Source: an uncultured Clostridia bacterium (lineage in GTDB: Bacteria > Bacillota > Clostridia > Oscillospirales > Acutalibacteraceae). From it: a stretch of 18,026 nt of DNA. Both the position numbers and the translations under genes were made by a program. Shown piece after piece: positions 5,902 through 14,273 of this stretch. Numbering within the stretch: the stretch's first letter is position 1; every line of letters starts with the position of its first letter. The notes under the pieces are model-generated. The model saw only the letters and a list, made by a program, of their open reading frames with translations. It made no database searches and was not told the origin of the DNA. The stretch covers positions 1 to 18,026 of the forward strand of contig CALGCE010000261.1 of assembly GCA_937884625.1 (NCBI GenBank), read 5' to 3'.

Positions 5902-7122
5902 TTATGTTCTGTAATCGCCGTTTATCTTGACGTAATCATAGGTAAGGTCGCAACCCCAAGCGGTAGCAGTATTCTTACCGTCATTAAGGTTTACGAGAAT
6001 TTCAATTTCCTTTTGGAGTAGTACCGTCTTTGCGTATTCTTCCGAAAACGGTACCCCTGCACCGTTCTTGCAAACCGCTATTTCGCCCGACTTACTTTTA
6101 AAATACACGTCTATTTTATTTATGTCAACGTCGGCTCCGCTGTACCCGATAGCACAAAGAACACGTCCCCAATTGGCATCTGCACCGAACATTGCCGCCT
6201 TTAAAAGACTTGAACATACAACGCTCTTTGCAACCGTTTTTGCAACGCTCTCGCTTTTGGCACCGTCTACCTTACATTCAAGAAGTTTTGTAGCACCCTC
6301 TCCGTCACCTGCTATCATTCTGCACAGATGTACCGTTACGGTGTTAAGTGCTGACATAAATGTTTTATAGTCCTCATTTTCTTCGGTAATCTCGGTGTTT
6401 TCCGCCATACCGTTTGCAAGTACCGTTACCATATCGTTAGTTGAGGTATCCCCGTCAACACTTACCATATTAAAGGTATTTGTAATATCGCTTGAAAGTG
6501 CTTTTTGTAACATATTTGACGAAATAGCCGTATCGGTTGTTATAAATACCAACATTGTCGCCATATTGGGGTGTATCATTCCGCTTCCCTTTGCTATACC
6601 GCCTATATGACACATCTTTCCGTCTAAACAAAACTCTACTGCAACTTCTTTTTTTACCGTATCGGTGGTCATTATACCCTCCGATGCGTCACTGCTTCCG
6701 CTGTAAGAAAGATTTTTAACGAGCGTAGGTACTGCGTTTTTAATCGGCGTTATGTCAAGCGGTTCGCCGATTACACCCGTAGAGGATACTACAATATCGT
6801 CACAATCAATACCGAGTGCATCTGCTGTAAGTTTGCCCATTTCCTCGGCAATTTCTAAACCGTTTGCATTGCAGGTGTTGGCATTTCCGCTATTGCATAC
6901 TATCGCCTGTGCAAAACCGTTTTCAAGATGTTTCTTTGTAACCGTTAAAGGTGCACCCTTAACAAGATTGGTTGTATAAACCGCAGCCGCCGTGGCTTTT
7001 TTTTCACTGAATATCAAAGACAAGTCCTTTTTAGTCCTGTTTTTCCGTATTCCGCAGTGTACGCCACTTGCTTTAAATCCCTTTGCGGCACAAATACCGC
7101 CGTCAATTATTTTTATTTCCAT
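5902..7122 (-). CDS. argJ: Bifunctional glutamate N-acetyltransferase / ornithine acetyltransferase
   Basis: 406 residues, full length. It transfers acetyl from N2-acetylornithine to glutamate, closing the acetyl cycle; bifunctional forms also use acetyl-CoA to start it. It is made as a proenzyme that cleaves itself before a threonine nucleophile; here KGSGMIHPNMATML (178-191) places the cut between Ala188 and Thr189. Other family motifs: CNSGNANTC (76-84) and VVSSTGVIGEPL (111-122). No argA is in the window, so the enzyme may be bifunctional, but bi- versus monofunctional cannot be read from sequence. Its GAGG Shine-Dalgarno overlaps the argC TGA stop 12 nt upstream, showing coupling within the operon. 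Confidence 0.96.
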   Translation of the reverse strand: MEIKIIDGGICAAKGFKASGVHCGIRKNRTKKDLSLIFSEKKATAAAVYTTNLVKGAPLTVTKKHLENGFAQAIVCNSGNANTCNANGLEIAEEMGKLTADALGIDCDDIVVSSTGVIGEPLDITPIKNAVPTLVKNLSYSGSSDASEGIMTTDTVKKEVAVEFCLDGKMCHIGGIAKGSGMIHPNMATMLVFITTDTAISSNMLQKALSSDITNTFNMVSVDGDTSTNDMVTVLANGMAENTEITEENEDYKTFMSALNTVTVHLCRMIAGDGEGATKLLECKVDGAKSESVAKTVAKSVVCSSLLKAAMFGADANWGRVLCAIGYSGADVDINKIDVYFKSKSGEIAVCKNGAGVPFSEEYAKTVLLQKEIEILVNLNDGKNTATAWGCDLTYDYVKINGDYRT

Positions 7123-7134
7123 TGTTTAAAAACC

Positions 7135-8052
7135 TCACAAATTAAGTCCTGTTTCTTCGTCTGCACCGAGCACGATATTCATATTCTGTATCGCAGAACC
7201 CGACGCACCCTTTCCTAAATTATCAAAACGTGAAACAAGGGTTATTCTATCATTATTTCCATAAACGCATATTTGCATACCGTCATTGTAAGACAGTGTA
7301 TCGGCACTTAAAAATCCGTTTTCGTCGGCACTGTCAATAAAGCGTATGATTTTACCTGTGTAATAATTCTTATATACAGACTTTATTTTTTCAATATCCC
7401 CGTTTATCTGTTTTGCAAAAATCGGAACCGTTACCTGCATACCGCTGTAATAAGAAGATACTATGGGAGAAAAAATCGGCATATTGTCAAGTCCGCATAC
7501 CTTTGACATTTCGGGGAGGGGCTTATGTTGTTGGTTAAGTCCGTAAACTCTCGGTGCTACAAGGCTTTCGCTGTTATTTTCATAATCGGCAATCATCTTT
7601 TTTCCGCCACCCGAATATCCCGTAAGCGAAAAACAAGAAAGCATGGCGTCCTTATTTATAATACCGTTCTCCACGAGCGGAGCAACAAGCGATACAAAAC
7701 CGCTTGCGTGACAGCCGGGATTTGCAATTCTCTTTGAATTTTTAATTTTTTGCCTTTGACCGCCAATCTCGGGAAAACCGTAGGTCCAGTCTTCATTAGT
7801 ACGGTGGGCGGTTGAAGTATCAATTATTACGGTATTATCATTTTCTACCATACCGACCGCCTGGGTAGCGGCACTGTCGGGCAGACACAAAAACGCAATA
7901 TCCGCACTATTTAGCATTGTCTTGCGTGCATTTGTGTCTTTCCGCAACTGCTCGGGCAGAGTTATAAGTTCAATGTCTTTTCTTTTTTCAAGCCGTTCGA
8001 AAATGCGAAGTCCCGTAGTACCCACACTTCCGTCAATAAAAACCTTTTTCAT
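7135..8052 (-). CDS. argC: N-acetyl-gamma-glutamyl-phosphate reductase, type 2 (short form)
   Basis: 305 residues. It reduces N-acetylglutamyl phosphate with NADPH to the semialdehyde, the third step of arginine synthesis. The Rossmann motif FIDGSVGTTGLR is at 5-16, and catalytic Cys114 lies in NPGCHASGF (111-119). The short length, ID-G-x-x-GTTG start and SLTGYSGGGKKMI region are those of the type 2 AGPR branch rather than the 340-residue type 1. The frame extends to TTG at 8058, only 3 nt from AAGGA; the ATG at 8052 sits 9 nt from AAGGA and gives the expected N-terminus MKKVFIDG. First gene of argCJBD, behind a consensus promoter and ArgR-like boxes. Confidence 0.95.
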   Translation of the reverse strand: MKKVFIDGSVGTTGLRIFERLEKRKDIELITLPEQLRKDTNARKTMLNSADIAFLCLPDSAATQAVGMVENDNTVIIDTSTAHRTNEDWTYGFPEIGGQRQKIKNSKRIANPGCHASGFVSLVAPLVENGIINKDAMLSCFSLTGYSGGGKKMIADYENNSESLVAPRVYGLNQQHKPLPEMSKVCGLDNMPIFSPIVSSYYSGMQVTVPIFAKQINGDIEKIKSVYKNYYTGKIIRFIDSADENGFLSADTLSYNDGMQICVYGNNDRITLVSRFDNLGKGASGSAIQNMNIVLGADEETGLNL

Positions 8053-8058
8053 AATCAA

Positions 8059-8096
8059 AATTCCTTAATATGCATTGTTTTGAATAAATATGCAAT
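8059..8096. promoter_or_regulatory. Tandem ArgR-like operator boxes over the argC start site
   Basis: TTTGAATAAATATGCAAT (8079-8096) matches 15 of 18 positions of the B. subtilis ARG box CATGAATAAAAATKCAAK as I remember it. A weaker 18-bp box (8059-8076, about 11 of 18) follows after 2 bp, the spacing at which an ArgR hexamer binds paired boxes. The strong box spans about -5 to +13 of the predicted transcript; the weak one covers the argC ribosome binding site. argR itself is not in the window. Confidence 0.65.
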
Positions 8097-8097
8097 A

Positions 8098-8126
8098 ATT
8101 ATACACGCATTTACCCTATTTGTCAA
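8098..8126 (-). promoter_or_regulatory. Perfect-consensus promoter of argCJBD
   Basis: Minus strand TTGACA (8126-8121), exactly 17 nt, TATAAT (8103-8098). The start is expected near 8091. Such a strong promoter fits control by a repressor. Confidence 0.9.
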
Positions 8127-8142
8127 GCATATTTTAATTAGA

Positions 8143-8160
8143 TATGCAAAAATATGCACA
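8143..8160. promoter_or_regulatory. Upstream ArgR-like box
   Basis: TATGCAAAAATATGCACA matches about 12 of 18 ARG-box positions and repeats the TATGCA half-site seen at 8069 and 8089. It lies roughly 50-70 bp upstream of the predicted argC start; an adjacent TGAATATTCA palindrome is at 8167-8176. It may let ArgR loop the promoter. Confidence 0.4.
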
Positions 8161-8176
8161 TAATACTGAATATTCA

Positions 8177-8216
8177 TAAAAAATGAAAGCCTACACATAA
8201 GCGGTAGGCTTTCATT
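8177..8216 (-). terminator. Intrinsic terminator of the pth-mfd-lipoprotein unit
   Basis: A perfect 13-bp stem (8182-8194 with 8204-8216) with a 9-nt loop gives a T6 run on the minus strand. It isolates the arg operon from the genes upstream. Confidence 0.92.
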
Positions 8217-8235
8217 GTAAAACAAAATTTTTCAG

Positions 8236-9324
8236 TTATGCTGTTTGTGCTTGTTCGGGATATTTAATCTTTTTAACCTTAAATTGGTTGATTGCGTAGT
8301 CGGTTTTTTCAACCTTTAACGTCTTGATAAACTTTTCAATATCCTCGTCATATTCGTCCTGTGCGATAAGATAGCGGACGCTCATGTCAAGATTTTCAAG
8401 GTAATACGGGTCTAACGCAATATTCTTTTTGATTATGATTGCAATACCTGAATTGTCCTCGTCCTCAACAAGTTTTATCTCATTTATCTGCATTGCTTTT
8501 GCGGTATCGTAGCGGTCAGACTCATAGGAAGTATCTTTTGCACCGAGTATGGTTGCGTGGGAATCAAGCGGTTTTAATTCATCGGTTTGCTCTGACTGCT
8601 CATCTTGGTGCTCATCGCCGTTATACTCGTGATATACCGTTTCAAAGTCTTTGGTGCCTTTTTTTAGAGCGTCCAAATAACCGTTAAACTTTGCCTTTAT
8701 GTCATCCTTTTCGCTATCTTCTTTTCCGCTGAAATCAGCCTCTAAAACATCTGCTATAACAAAGTTTTCAAGCATTGTTGATTTTACCTTATCTGCGGCG
8801 ATTTCCTTTTTACCGCCCTTACCGTAGATATGTTCAAAGTAGAGGTTTGAATAATAAGTATCGGTCATATATTCTTTAAAGGTTTCTTCGCCTACGCCGT
8901 TTGGCTCAAAGGTCTGTGAATATCCGTAGTTTGACCAATAGTAAGATGCATACATTTCGGCGTTTGATTTGGTTTCTTTATCAAGGGTAAGTTTTTCGTC
9001 TTTACATTTAATTTTATACGCTGCTATCTTTTTAAGATTATTAAGAGCCGTTTTTTGTACCCATTTAACATAATCGGTCTTTTCAATCTTTTGTGAGTAG
9101 TAGTCAACATTTGAAGTGTCTGCTTTTTCATCTTCTTTAAGTTGCTCGTCAACCTTACTGCGTGCTTCGGTATCGGCATTTATAAGTGCACACATATAAT
9201 ACGCCGACGTAAACTTAACATCGCCCACCTTAACGGCAATTTCGTTTTTCTTGTGACAACCCGTAATTGAGAGCACCAAAGCAATCGCAAGTACGGCAGT
9301 TGCAAATTTTTTTAACAAATTCAT
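8236..9324 (-). CDS. SurA/PrsA-like lipoprotein, probable extracytoplasmic foldase with degenerate isomerase domain
   Basis: 362 residues from ATG 9324, chosen because GGAGGA lies 8 nt before it; the longer frame from 9348 would include that site in its coding sequence. The N-terminus has lysines, a hydrophobic core and the lipobox SITGC, so Cys23 would be lipidated and the protein anchored outside the membrane. Next come AVKVGDVKFTSAYYMCALI, typical of SurA_N/PrsA starts, and a long helical chaperone-like region. A C-terminal stretch (about 195-310, with DFETVYHEYNGDE and INEIKLVEDEDNSG) follows the layout of a parvulin domain but lacks the usual HILV and GGDLG motifs, so isomerase activity is doubtful. 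The C-terminus is acidic and lysine-rich. It follows mfd by about 63 nt; foldases of this kind after mfd are common in Firmicutes. Confidence 0.75.
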   Translation of the reverse strand: MNLLKKFATAVLAIALVLSITGCHKKNEIAVKVGDVKFTSAYYMCALINADTEARSKVDEQLKEDEKADTSNVDYYSQKIEKTDYVKWVQKTALNNLKKIAAYKIKCKDEKLTLDKETKSNAEMYASYYWSNYGYSQTFEPNGVGEETFKEYMTDTYYSNLYFEHIYGKGGKKEIAADKVKSTMLENFVIADVLEADFSGKEDSEKDDIKAKFNGYLDALKKGTKDFETVYHEYNGDEHQDEQSEQTDELKPLDSHATILGAKDTSYESDRYDTAKAMQINEIKLVEDEDNSGIAIIIKKNIALDPYYLENLDMSVRYLIAQDEYDEDIEKFIKTLKVEKTDYAINQFKVKKIKYPEQAQTA

Positions 9325-9361
9325 TATAAAATTCCTCCGTTTAAACATTTACATTACATCA

Positions 9362-9390
9362 ATTATATAACAACAATCATTAAAAGTCTA
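9362..9390 (-). promoter_or_regulatory. Possible internal promoter before the lipoprotein gene
   Basis: TAGACT (9390-9385), 17 nt, TATAAT (9367-9362) on the minus strand. The -10 is perfect and the -35 weak (4 of 6); it overlaps the mfd stop codon. It would allow expression separate from mfd. Confidence 0.4.
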
Positions 9391-12300
9391 CAAAAATTTT
9401 GCAAGTTCGGTTACAAGTTCACTCATTTTCTGTTTTGGAGCAAGTTTTATTATAAAACGAGGCTCGCCCGTAGCGGAAAGTATAAAGCGGTTTTTAAATC
9501 CGTCACTTAATTTTGAGGCTGTTTGCGTATCAATATGTGTAAGATGCAGTACGGCACTTGTTTGCGTACCCGTAATCTCGGTAATTCCCGCAAGACTTGC
9601 CTTATTTCTTAAAAGTGCAATATCTATAAGTCCCATAACCGATTTGGGAGGCTCGCCGAAACGGTCGCAGAGTTCGTCTATAACATCACTTACGTCATCA
9701 TCTGTTTTTATATTGGCTATCCGCTTGTAAATACCGAGCCTTGCAGATAGAGAGCGGATATAACTTTCGGGTATGTGGGCTGATATATTAAGGTCAATGG
9801 TACATACCGCCTCCTCGTGGGATTCTATACCGTTTTCCTCATTTACTGCATCGGCTAACAGTTTAAGATACATATCGTATCCTACCGCCTCCATATTGCC
9901 GTGCTGTTCACCGCCTAAAATACTTCCTGCACCCCTTATTTCAAGGTCACGCATTGCTATTTTAAAGCCTGAACCGAATTCGGTAAACTCTCTTATGGCT
10001 TCAAGACGTTTTGATGCTACATCGGACAACTGCTTATTCCTGCCAAAACAAAAATATGCGTAGGCTCTTCTGGGTGACCTGCCTACTCTACCACGCAACT
10101 GATGAAGTTGGGAAAGTCCCATACGGTCGGCATTTTCTATAATAAGTGTGTTTACATTAGGTACGTCAACGCCCGTTTCTATTATGGTAGTGCATACCAA
10201 TATATCTATTTCGTTATCGACGAGTTTTTGCCATACGTCGTTTAGTTCCTCTTCACTCATCTTTCCGTGTGCTATGCCTATACGTGCATTTGGAAGTTTC
10301 GTTTTAAGTTTTGACGCACAGGATACTATCGTTTCGACCCTGTTATGCAGGTAATATACCTGACCGCCACGCCTTAATTCTTTGTTTACAGCATCAATAA
10401 TAACGCCGTCATTTTGTTCTAAAACGTAGGTTTGTACGGGGTGGCGGTCGCCCGGAGCCTCGTCTATTGATGACATATCCCTAAGTCCCGACATTGCCAT
10501 ATTGAGCGTCCTCGGTATGGGCGTTGCACTCAGTGTCAATATATCCACAAACGGGTAAAGTTCTTTAAGACGTTCCTTTTGTGCTACGCCGAAACGCTGT
10601 TCTTCGTCTATTATTACAAGACCGATGTCCTTAAACTTTACGTCTTTGGATATTAGTCTGTGGGTGCCTATTACCATATCAATTCTTCCGCACGAAAGGT
10701 CGGAAATAATTTTCTGCTGTTGTTTTGGCGGTACGAACCTATTTAACAGTTTAACCGTTACGGGCATATCGCCGAAACGGCGGATTACGGTATTATAGTG
10801 TTGCATTGAAAGAATGGTGGTAGGAACGAGCAGGGCACACTGTTTACCCTCGCTTATGCACTTGAAAGCGGCACGGAGTGCCACTTCGGTTTTTCCGAAT
10901 CCTACATCACCGCAAAGCAGACGGTCCATAGGTATTTCTCTTTCCATATCGCCCTTTATTTCATTTATACATCTTAATTGGTCTTCTGTTTCTTCATACT
11001 CAAATCTTCGCTCAAAGTTGTTTTGCAGGTCTGTATCGGGCAAAAATGCATAACCCTTTGTCGCCATTCTTTTGGCATAAAGAGCAGTAAGTTGTTTTGC
11101 CATATCCTTAACCGCCGATTTTACTCTGCTTTTTGTCCTTTGCCAATCCGAACCGCCTAAACGGTTGAGTTTGATGCTTCCTTCTTCTGCACTGCCTATA
11201 TATTTTGATACAAGGTCAAGTTGTGTTACGGGCACATAGAGAACGTCGCTTCCGCTGTATTTTATAGTTATATAATCCTTTGTAACGCCCGAATTTGTTA
11301 TGCGGTTTATACCCGTAAAAATTCCTATTCCGTGTGCGGTGTGAACTACATAGTCACCTGCTTTGAGTTCGTCAAGAGAGCCTATTTCTTTGGCGTTTTT
11401 CGGTCTTTTTTGTCTGCGTTTTGTGTCGGACGCTATATATCTGTGCGTAATAAGCAAAAACTTTATTGAGGGAAGTTCAAATCCGCTCGACAGTCCTCCG
11501 CAGAGTACGAACACTCCTCTTTCGGGCAGTGTATCGGCACTTTCTGTAAACACCGCATTCATTCCCTTTTCGTTCAGTTGCCTTGTCAGCACATCGGCAG
11601 ACCTTTTTTCTCCTGCCAATATAACAGCACAACCGCCTGTTTCCCTTATATACTGAATATCCTCCGTAAGTACCGATATATCGCCACTCCAAGCGGTAGA
11701 ACGCTTTAAATTAAAGGATATAAGTTCTTTAAGCGGTGTTTCATAGGTCGCACGAGGAAAGTTTTCAAAATAAACGGCATTTTTTGTATATTCTTTTAAT
11801 TCTTCGCTTTCAAGCCATAATTTTGAGGTGTATTTTGTCAAAAAACCTTCTTCTAACAGTCTTGTAGTATCTTCGTGGTGTTGCCACTTTATACTTTTAA
11901 GACGCTCTCTGATATTACCTTGTTCACAAACTATCATTATTGCATCTTTAAGATAGTCGAAAACGGTAGACTGCTTTTCATAAAGAAACGGTATATATAA
12001 ATCCTGAGAAACCGTAAGACCACTTTGCAGTCTGTTTATATCTTCTTTAATATAATTTTTGGCATTTTCGTTTAGTTTTTTGGTATTATTAAGGTACTCT
12101 TCAAGTTTTTTTGCAAGTCCTTTTGTGTTGTAGGTAAGTTCATTTGCAGGACATACTGAGGTACAGTCTAATGTGTTTACTCTGCGTTGGGTCCCTATAT
12201 CAAATTCACAAATACTGTCAACCTCATCGCCCCACAGTTCTATTCTTACGGGACTTTTTGCGGATATAGGATAAAGGTCGATTATTCCGCCCCTTACCGA

Positions 12301-12816
12301 AAACTGACCTTTGCCCTCTACAAGTTCGCTTCTTATATAACCGCTTGATACGAGTTTGTCACAAAGTTCTGTGATGTTTACAGTATCTCCCGACGATATT
12401 TTAAACAGATTTGACTTTAAAACTTCCTTTGGTACGGTGTACATAAGTGCCGAGTCCACCGATACTGTAAGCAGGTCAAAGTCCCCGTCAAGAAGTCTTG
12501 ACAGGGTGTCTATCCTTTTTTGTTCGTATTCTTTTGAGTAACCGCTCATACGGGTAAGGTTATAATCCCTTGACGGAAAATTTACCGCCCTTAATCCCAA
12601 AGATGAAACATCGTCGCAAAGGTTTGAGGCAGTTGCTTCGTCCTCGGTTAAAAGAACTGCTTTTTTGCCCGTATGAACACACAGTCCTGCCGATAACAGT
12701 GCTTTGTGTATATGCGACAGTCCCGATGCGACAAGCGGCATGTCGCCTGCTGATACCGCATTTACAAGTCTTTGATAATCGGTTTCTCTTCTTAATATAT
12801 CAAATAAAAATTTCAT
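9388..12816 (-). CDS. mfd: Transcription-repair coupling factor
   Basis: 1142 residues, full length. It displaces RNA polymerase stalled at DNA lesions and recruits UvrA. Domains in order: UvrB-homology region (about 1-350), linker D3, RNA-polymerase-interaction domain (about 483-545, VVHTAHGIGIFTGI), and helicase lobes with Walker A GDVGFGKT (636-643), DEEQRFG (737-743), SATPIPRTL (763-771) and QLRGRVGR (906-913). The translocation-in-RecG motif follows (about 950-968, MRDLEIRGAGSILGG), then the C-terminal D7 autoinhibitory domain (about 1000-1142). The start is 4 nt after pth, and no good Shine-Dalgarno is visible before the ATG, so translation probably depends on coupling to pth. The pth-mfd order is conserved in Firmicutes. 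No missing key residues were seen. Confidence 0.98.
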   Translation of the reverse strand: MKFLFDILRRETDYQRLVNAVSAGDMPLVASGLSHIHKALLSAGLCVHTGKKAVLLTEDEATASNLCDDVSSLGLRAVNFPSRDYNLTRMSGYSKEYEQKRIDTLSRLLDGDFDLLTVSVDSALMYTVPKEVLKSNLFKISSGDTVNITELCDKLVSSGYIRSELVEGKGQFSVRGGIIDLYPISAKSPVRIELWGDEVDSICEFDIGTQRRVNTLDCTSVCPANELTYNTKGLAKKLEEYLNNTKKLNENAKNYIKEDINRLQSGLTVSQDLYIPFLYEKQSTVFDYLKDAIMIVCEQGNIRERLKSIKWQHHEDTTRLLEEGFLTKYTSKLWLESEELKEYTKNAVYFENFPRATYETPLKELISFNLKRSTAWSGDISVLTEDIQYIRETGGCAVILAGEKRSADVLTRQLNEKGMNAVFTESADTLPERGVFVLCGGLSSGFELPSIKFLLITHRYIASDTKRRQKRPKNAKEIGSLDELKAGDYVVHTAHGIGIFTGINRITNSGVTKDYITIKYSGSDVLYVPVTQLDLVSKYIGSAEEGSIKLNRLGGSDWQRTKSRVKSAVKDMAKQLTALYAKRMATKGYAFLPDTDLQNNFERRFEYEETEDQLRCINEIKGDMEREIPMDRLLCGDVGFGKTEVALRAAFKCISEGKQCALLVPTTILSMQHYNTVIRRFGDMPVTVKLLNRFVPPKQQQKIISDLSCGRIDMVIGTHRLISKDVKFKDIGLVIIDEEQRFGVAQKERLKELYPFVDILTLSATPIPRTLNMAMSGLRDMSSIDEAPGDRHPVQTYVLEQNDGVIIDAVNKELRRGGQVYYLHNRVETIVSCASKLKTKLPNARIGIAHGKMSEEELNDVWQKLVDNEIDILVCTTIIETGVDVPNVNTLIIENADRMGLSQLHQLRGRVGRSPRRAYAYFCFGRNKQLSDVASKRLEAIREFTEFGSGFKIAMRDLEIRGAGSILGGEQHGNMEAVGYDMYLKLLADAVNEENGIESHEEAVCTIDLNISAHIPESYIRSLSARLGIYKRIANIKTDDDVSDVIDELCDRFGEPPKSVMGLIDIALLRNKASLAGITEITGTQTSAVLHLTHIDTQTASKLSDGFKNRFILSATGEPRFIIKLAPKQKMSELVTELAKFL

Positions 12817-12820
12817 ACTG

Positions 12821-13405
12821 TTATTTACTGTATTTGTTCATAGCACTCTGCATACCGTTTGCAATGATTTCCTCCACTGCATCGGCGGCATTATTTACCG
12901 ACATTAAAAATTCTTCCTTTTGTTCTGTCGGTATTTTACCGAGTACCCACTTTACAAGGTCATAATCGGGGTGCGGTTTTGCACCTACGCCTATTTTAAT
13001 ACGCATTATATCTTCTGTGCCCGAAAGTTGTATAATATCTTTCATACCGTTGTGACCTCCGGCACTGCCTTTTGAGCGTAATCTTATCTTGCCTACGTCA
13101 AGTGATATATCGTCAAATATTATTATTACCTTGTCGTACGGTATTTTATAAAACGAAGCAATTTTTGTTACGCACCGTCCAGAATTATTCATAAAAGTTT
13201 GCGGTTTTGCAACTATTACACGTTTTGAGGCTATCACCGTTTCGCCGTATACCGCATCGAGTTTATGGCGGTTAAAATCGAAACTGAACTTTTGTGACAA
13301 TCTGTCTGCTGCCATAAACCCTGCATTATGCCTGGTGTTTTCATATTCCATACCGATATTTCCAAGTCCTACTATAAGATAATCAAATGAACTTTTTAAA
13401 AACAT
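12821..13405 (-). CDS. pth: Peptidyl-tRNA hydrolase
   Basis: 194 residues from the ATG at 13405; the frame opens at 13450, but AGGTG lies 6 nt before 13405 and the family starts here. It releases tRNA from prematurely dropped peptidyl-tRNA in the cytosol. Motifs: YLIVGLGNIGMEYENTRHNA (9-28) with catalytic His26, KPQTFMNNSG (67-76) with Asn73, IIIFDDISLDVGKIRLR (94-110) with Asp99, and SAGGHNGMKDI (114-124) with Asn119. All key residues known from the E. coli enzyme (His20, Asn68, Asp93, Asn114) have counterparts. First gene of the pth-mfd unit, divergent from cpsC. Confidence 0.97.
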   Translation of the reverse strand: MFLKSSFDYLIVGLGNIGMEYENTRHNAGFMAADRLSQKFSFDFNRHKLDAVYGETVIASKRVIVAKPQTFMNNSGRCVTKIASFYKIPYDKVIIIFDDISLDVGKIRLRSKGSAGGHNGMKDIIQLSGTEDIMRIKIGVGAKPHPDYDLVKWVLGKIPTEQKEEFLMSVNNAADAVEEIIANGMQSAMNKYSK

Positions 13406-13421
13406 ATATATCACCTGCATA

Positions 13422-13450
13422 ATATTAACATATTTTGCAGTTATATTCAA
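13422..13450 (-). promoter_or_regulatory. Promoter of pth-mfd
   Basis: Minus strand TTGAAT (13450-13445), 17-nt spacer ending TGT, TAATAT (13427-13422): an extended -10 promoter. The transcript leader would be very short, starting around 13415, just before the AGGTG site. Confidence 0.65.
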
Positions 13451-13467
13451 GTGCGGTGTTTTAAAAC

Positions 13468-13496
13468 TTGACTTTATCGATATTTTTTGTTATTAT
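13468..13496 (+). promoter_or_regulatory. Promoter of cpsC-cpsD
   Basis: TTGACT (13468-13473), 17-nt spacer ending TGT, TATTAT (13491-13496), giving an extended TGN -10. It is back to back with the pth promoter; the two -35 elements are about 17 bp apart. Confidence 0.7.
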
Positions 13497-13526
13497 GATT
13501 ATTAATTGATATACAGGGGCGATATA

Positions 13527-14273
13527 ATGGATAACGATATTAGAAATACGGATCCTTATCATATTGATTTCAGGGGATTTTTTCTTCAAATTGCAAAGAA
13601 AAAGTTTACCGTTTTGTTGGTGATTTTGGCTTTTGTGTTGCTGTCGTTTTTGTACACTAAGTTTTTATGTACGCCAAAATACACTTCCAATGTAAAACTA
13701 TATGTTTCAAATTCGGATTCAGAGACTATAAGCACGTCGGATTTTTCGATAGCAAGTTATCTGTCACTTGACTATAAGGAACTTATAACCGACCGTGCGG
13801 TTTTAGAAGAAGTAATAAAAAAACTTAACCTTGATTACAATTACGGTGCTCTTAAAGGCTGTATCAGTGTTGAGATACCGAATAATACAAGAACGATAAT
13901 TATCAACGTCACGACAGATGATGCTAAGAAGTCAAAACTTATTGCCGATACGGTTTGTGATGTTGCAGAGGATAAAATGACCGAAATTATGAGGGTGGAT
14001 TATATTACTCCGTACGGACAGGCTAATTTGCCGCTTTCTCCGTCAAGTCCCAACCTCCGCTCAAACGTGTTTTACGGATTTTTAATAGGTATTTTCTTTG
14101 CAGTGGCGATTGTCTTTGCGTCATACTTCCTAAACGACAAGATAAACAGCGAGGAAGATGTAGAAAAGTTTTTAGGTCTTACTGCTCTGGGCGTTATACC
14201 GTATAATGACGGCAGAGGAAAGCATTACGAATCGTACAGAAGAACGGCAGGTGCTAAATATGCAAAACGATAA
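13527..14273 (+). CDS. Wzz/CpsC-type polysaccharide co-polymerase, membrane activator of a tyrosine kinase
   Basis: 248 residues from ATG 13527, which has AGGGG at 7 nt; the longer frame to TTG 13506 would start upstream of that site. It has two membrane helices (about 27-47 and 182-202) around an extracytoplasmic domain, with a proline-rich stretch (NLPLSPSSPN, 168-177) just before the second helix. This is the layout of chain-length determinants such as CpsC/YwqC. In this family the cytoplasmic C-terminal tail activates the partner kinase encoded next; here the tail is about 45 residues and basic. It regulates chain length or export of capsule or exopolysaccharide. cpsD overlaps its end by 14 bp. 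No glycosyltransferase, flippase, polymerase or CpsB-type phosphatase gene is nearby, so the polymer served is unknown. Confidence 0.88.
   Translation: MDNDIRNTDPYHIDFRGFFLQIAKKKFTVLLVILAFVLLSFLYTKFLCTPKYTSNVKLYVSNSDSETISTSDFSIASYLSLDYKELITDRAVLEEVIKKLNLDYNYGALKGCISVEIPNNTRTIIINVTTDDAKKSKLIADTVCDVAEDKMTEIMRVDYITPYGQANLPLSPSSPNLRSNVFYGFLIGIFFAVAIVFASYFLNDKINSEEDVEKFLGLTALGVIPYNDGRGKHYESYRRTAGAKYAKR

Noticed and set aside
12570-12965. Plus-strand frame of 131 codons across the mfd-pth junction
   Set aside because: Antisense to two certain genes, no ribosome binding site, no recognisable motif.
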